Part shown: one piece after another, positions 56,197-56,391 of the stretch | How positions within the stretch are numbered: the stretch's first letter is position 1 | Layout: every line of letters starts with the position of its first letter | NCBI RefSeq assembly: GCF_003725335.1 | Contig: NZ_QIBY01000014.1 | Location: 1-56,391 of the forward strand | Length of the DNA stretch: 56,391 nt | Direction: 5' to 3' | Source: Parvibacter caecicola | Lineage (GTDB): Bacteria > Actinomycetota > Coriobacteriia > Coriobacteriales > Eggerthellaceae | Made by a program: the position numbers and the translations under genes | The notes under the pieces: generated by a model | Databases searched by the model: none | What the model was told of the DNA's origin: nothing | Seen by the model: only the letters and a program-made list of their open reading frames with translations

Positions 56197-56391
56197 CAGA
56201 ATAGCGCCTCCACGGCGGGCTTGAGGGCAGCAAACGCCCGCGGGGCCGTTTGGGGGCGCGGGGCGGAGCGGCCGGCGCCTGGGCGGGCGCCGTTGCCCGG
56301 CACGGCCCCGCTTTTGGGCTCCAGGCGCCTCTGGGCGCCCGTCCGCCGCTCTTGCAGCGGCAGCGCCGCCGCGCCCCCGCCCGCCAGTAAG
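56196..56391 (-). CDS. C-terminal end of a gene running off the window, probably a radical-SAM partner
   Basis: The frame is open from the window edge to a TGA at 56198-56196, giving about 64 residues that end PAVEALF. The visible part is a Pro/Arg/Ala-rich tail with no diagnostic motif. Identity is inferred only from the overlap with the DUF4130 gene, which is normally paired with a radical-SAM protein (TIGR03916). Confidence 0.45.
   Translation of the reverse strand, partial: LLAGGGAAALPLQERRTGAQRRLEPKSGAVPGNGARPGAGRSAPRPQTAPRAFAALKPAVEALF

Overview
The window reads as high-GC chromosome from an anaerobic Coriobacteriia-type actinobacterium, most likely Eggerthellaceae (inference). Supporting signs are high-GC codon use, LL-diaminopimelate aminotransferase (DapL), a split transketolase, a membrane pyrophosphatase, flavin-dependent thymidylate synthase (ThyX), a very large 2-hydroxyacyl-CoA dehydratase activase, a NadD-YqeK fusion and a long MalT/SARP-like regulator. 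Nearly all genes are housekeeping genes in short, tightly packed operons. No rRNA, CRISPR array, prophage or intact transposase was found.

Layout. 0.1-6.3 kb: an exported protein of unknown function, a patatin-like lipase, a SpoU/TrmH RNA methyltransferase with an unusual internal insertion, a purine permease, a Veg-family protein and tRNA-Ala(CGC). 6.3-6.8 kb: a patch of nested palindromic repeats. 6.8-11.4 kb (minus strand): a PhoR/PhoB-like pair, a Na+/phosphate transporter with PHO-box-like repeats upstream, and L-lactate dehydrogenase. 11.6-18.3 kb: the giant activase, rsmI, a tautomerase and a YgjP-type metallopeptidase. 18.4-22.2 kb: an LCP cell-wall ligase, dapL and a peptide-deformylase-like protein lacking the catalytic Glu. 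22.3-31.1 kb: rplU-rpmA, obg-proB-proA-nadD/yqeK-rsfS and a proton-pumping pyrophosphatase. 31.3-45.2 kb: the regulator, secA, prfB, split transketolase, ftsE-ftsX-ctp and an RNase R-type exonuclease. 45.3-46.7 kb: an SNF-family transporter. 46.7-47.2 kb: a second repeat patch. 47.2-50.5 kb: a multi-Fe-S flavoprotein followed by hypA. 50.5-56.4 kb: a HI0933/BaiN-type flavoprotein, thyX, a DUF1385 membrane protein, an orphan HPt protein, an unknown gene, and a DUF4130 protein with the tail of a probable radical-SAM partner.

The main unexplained structure is in the intergenic regions. Three copies (about 6.5, 39.9 and 46.8 kb) belong to one family of ~115-135-nt elements. Each has the same two short conserved blocks, but the enclosing and internal stems differ in sequence while keeping their pairing. 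Two copies sit among two other palindromic families (an AAAAGTGAACGTCCCC-type and a TTTAGGC-type), one of which shows a compensatory base change. Separately, a 71-bp repeat occurs three times in tandem before the SpoU methyltransferase gene, and its third copy folds over that gene's ribosome-binding site and start. A cluster of three 34-bp palindromes lies upstream of the patatin gene. These are the best candidates for something not yet described. All structural statements come from reading the sequence by eye; no folding or database search was run.
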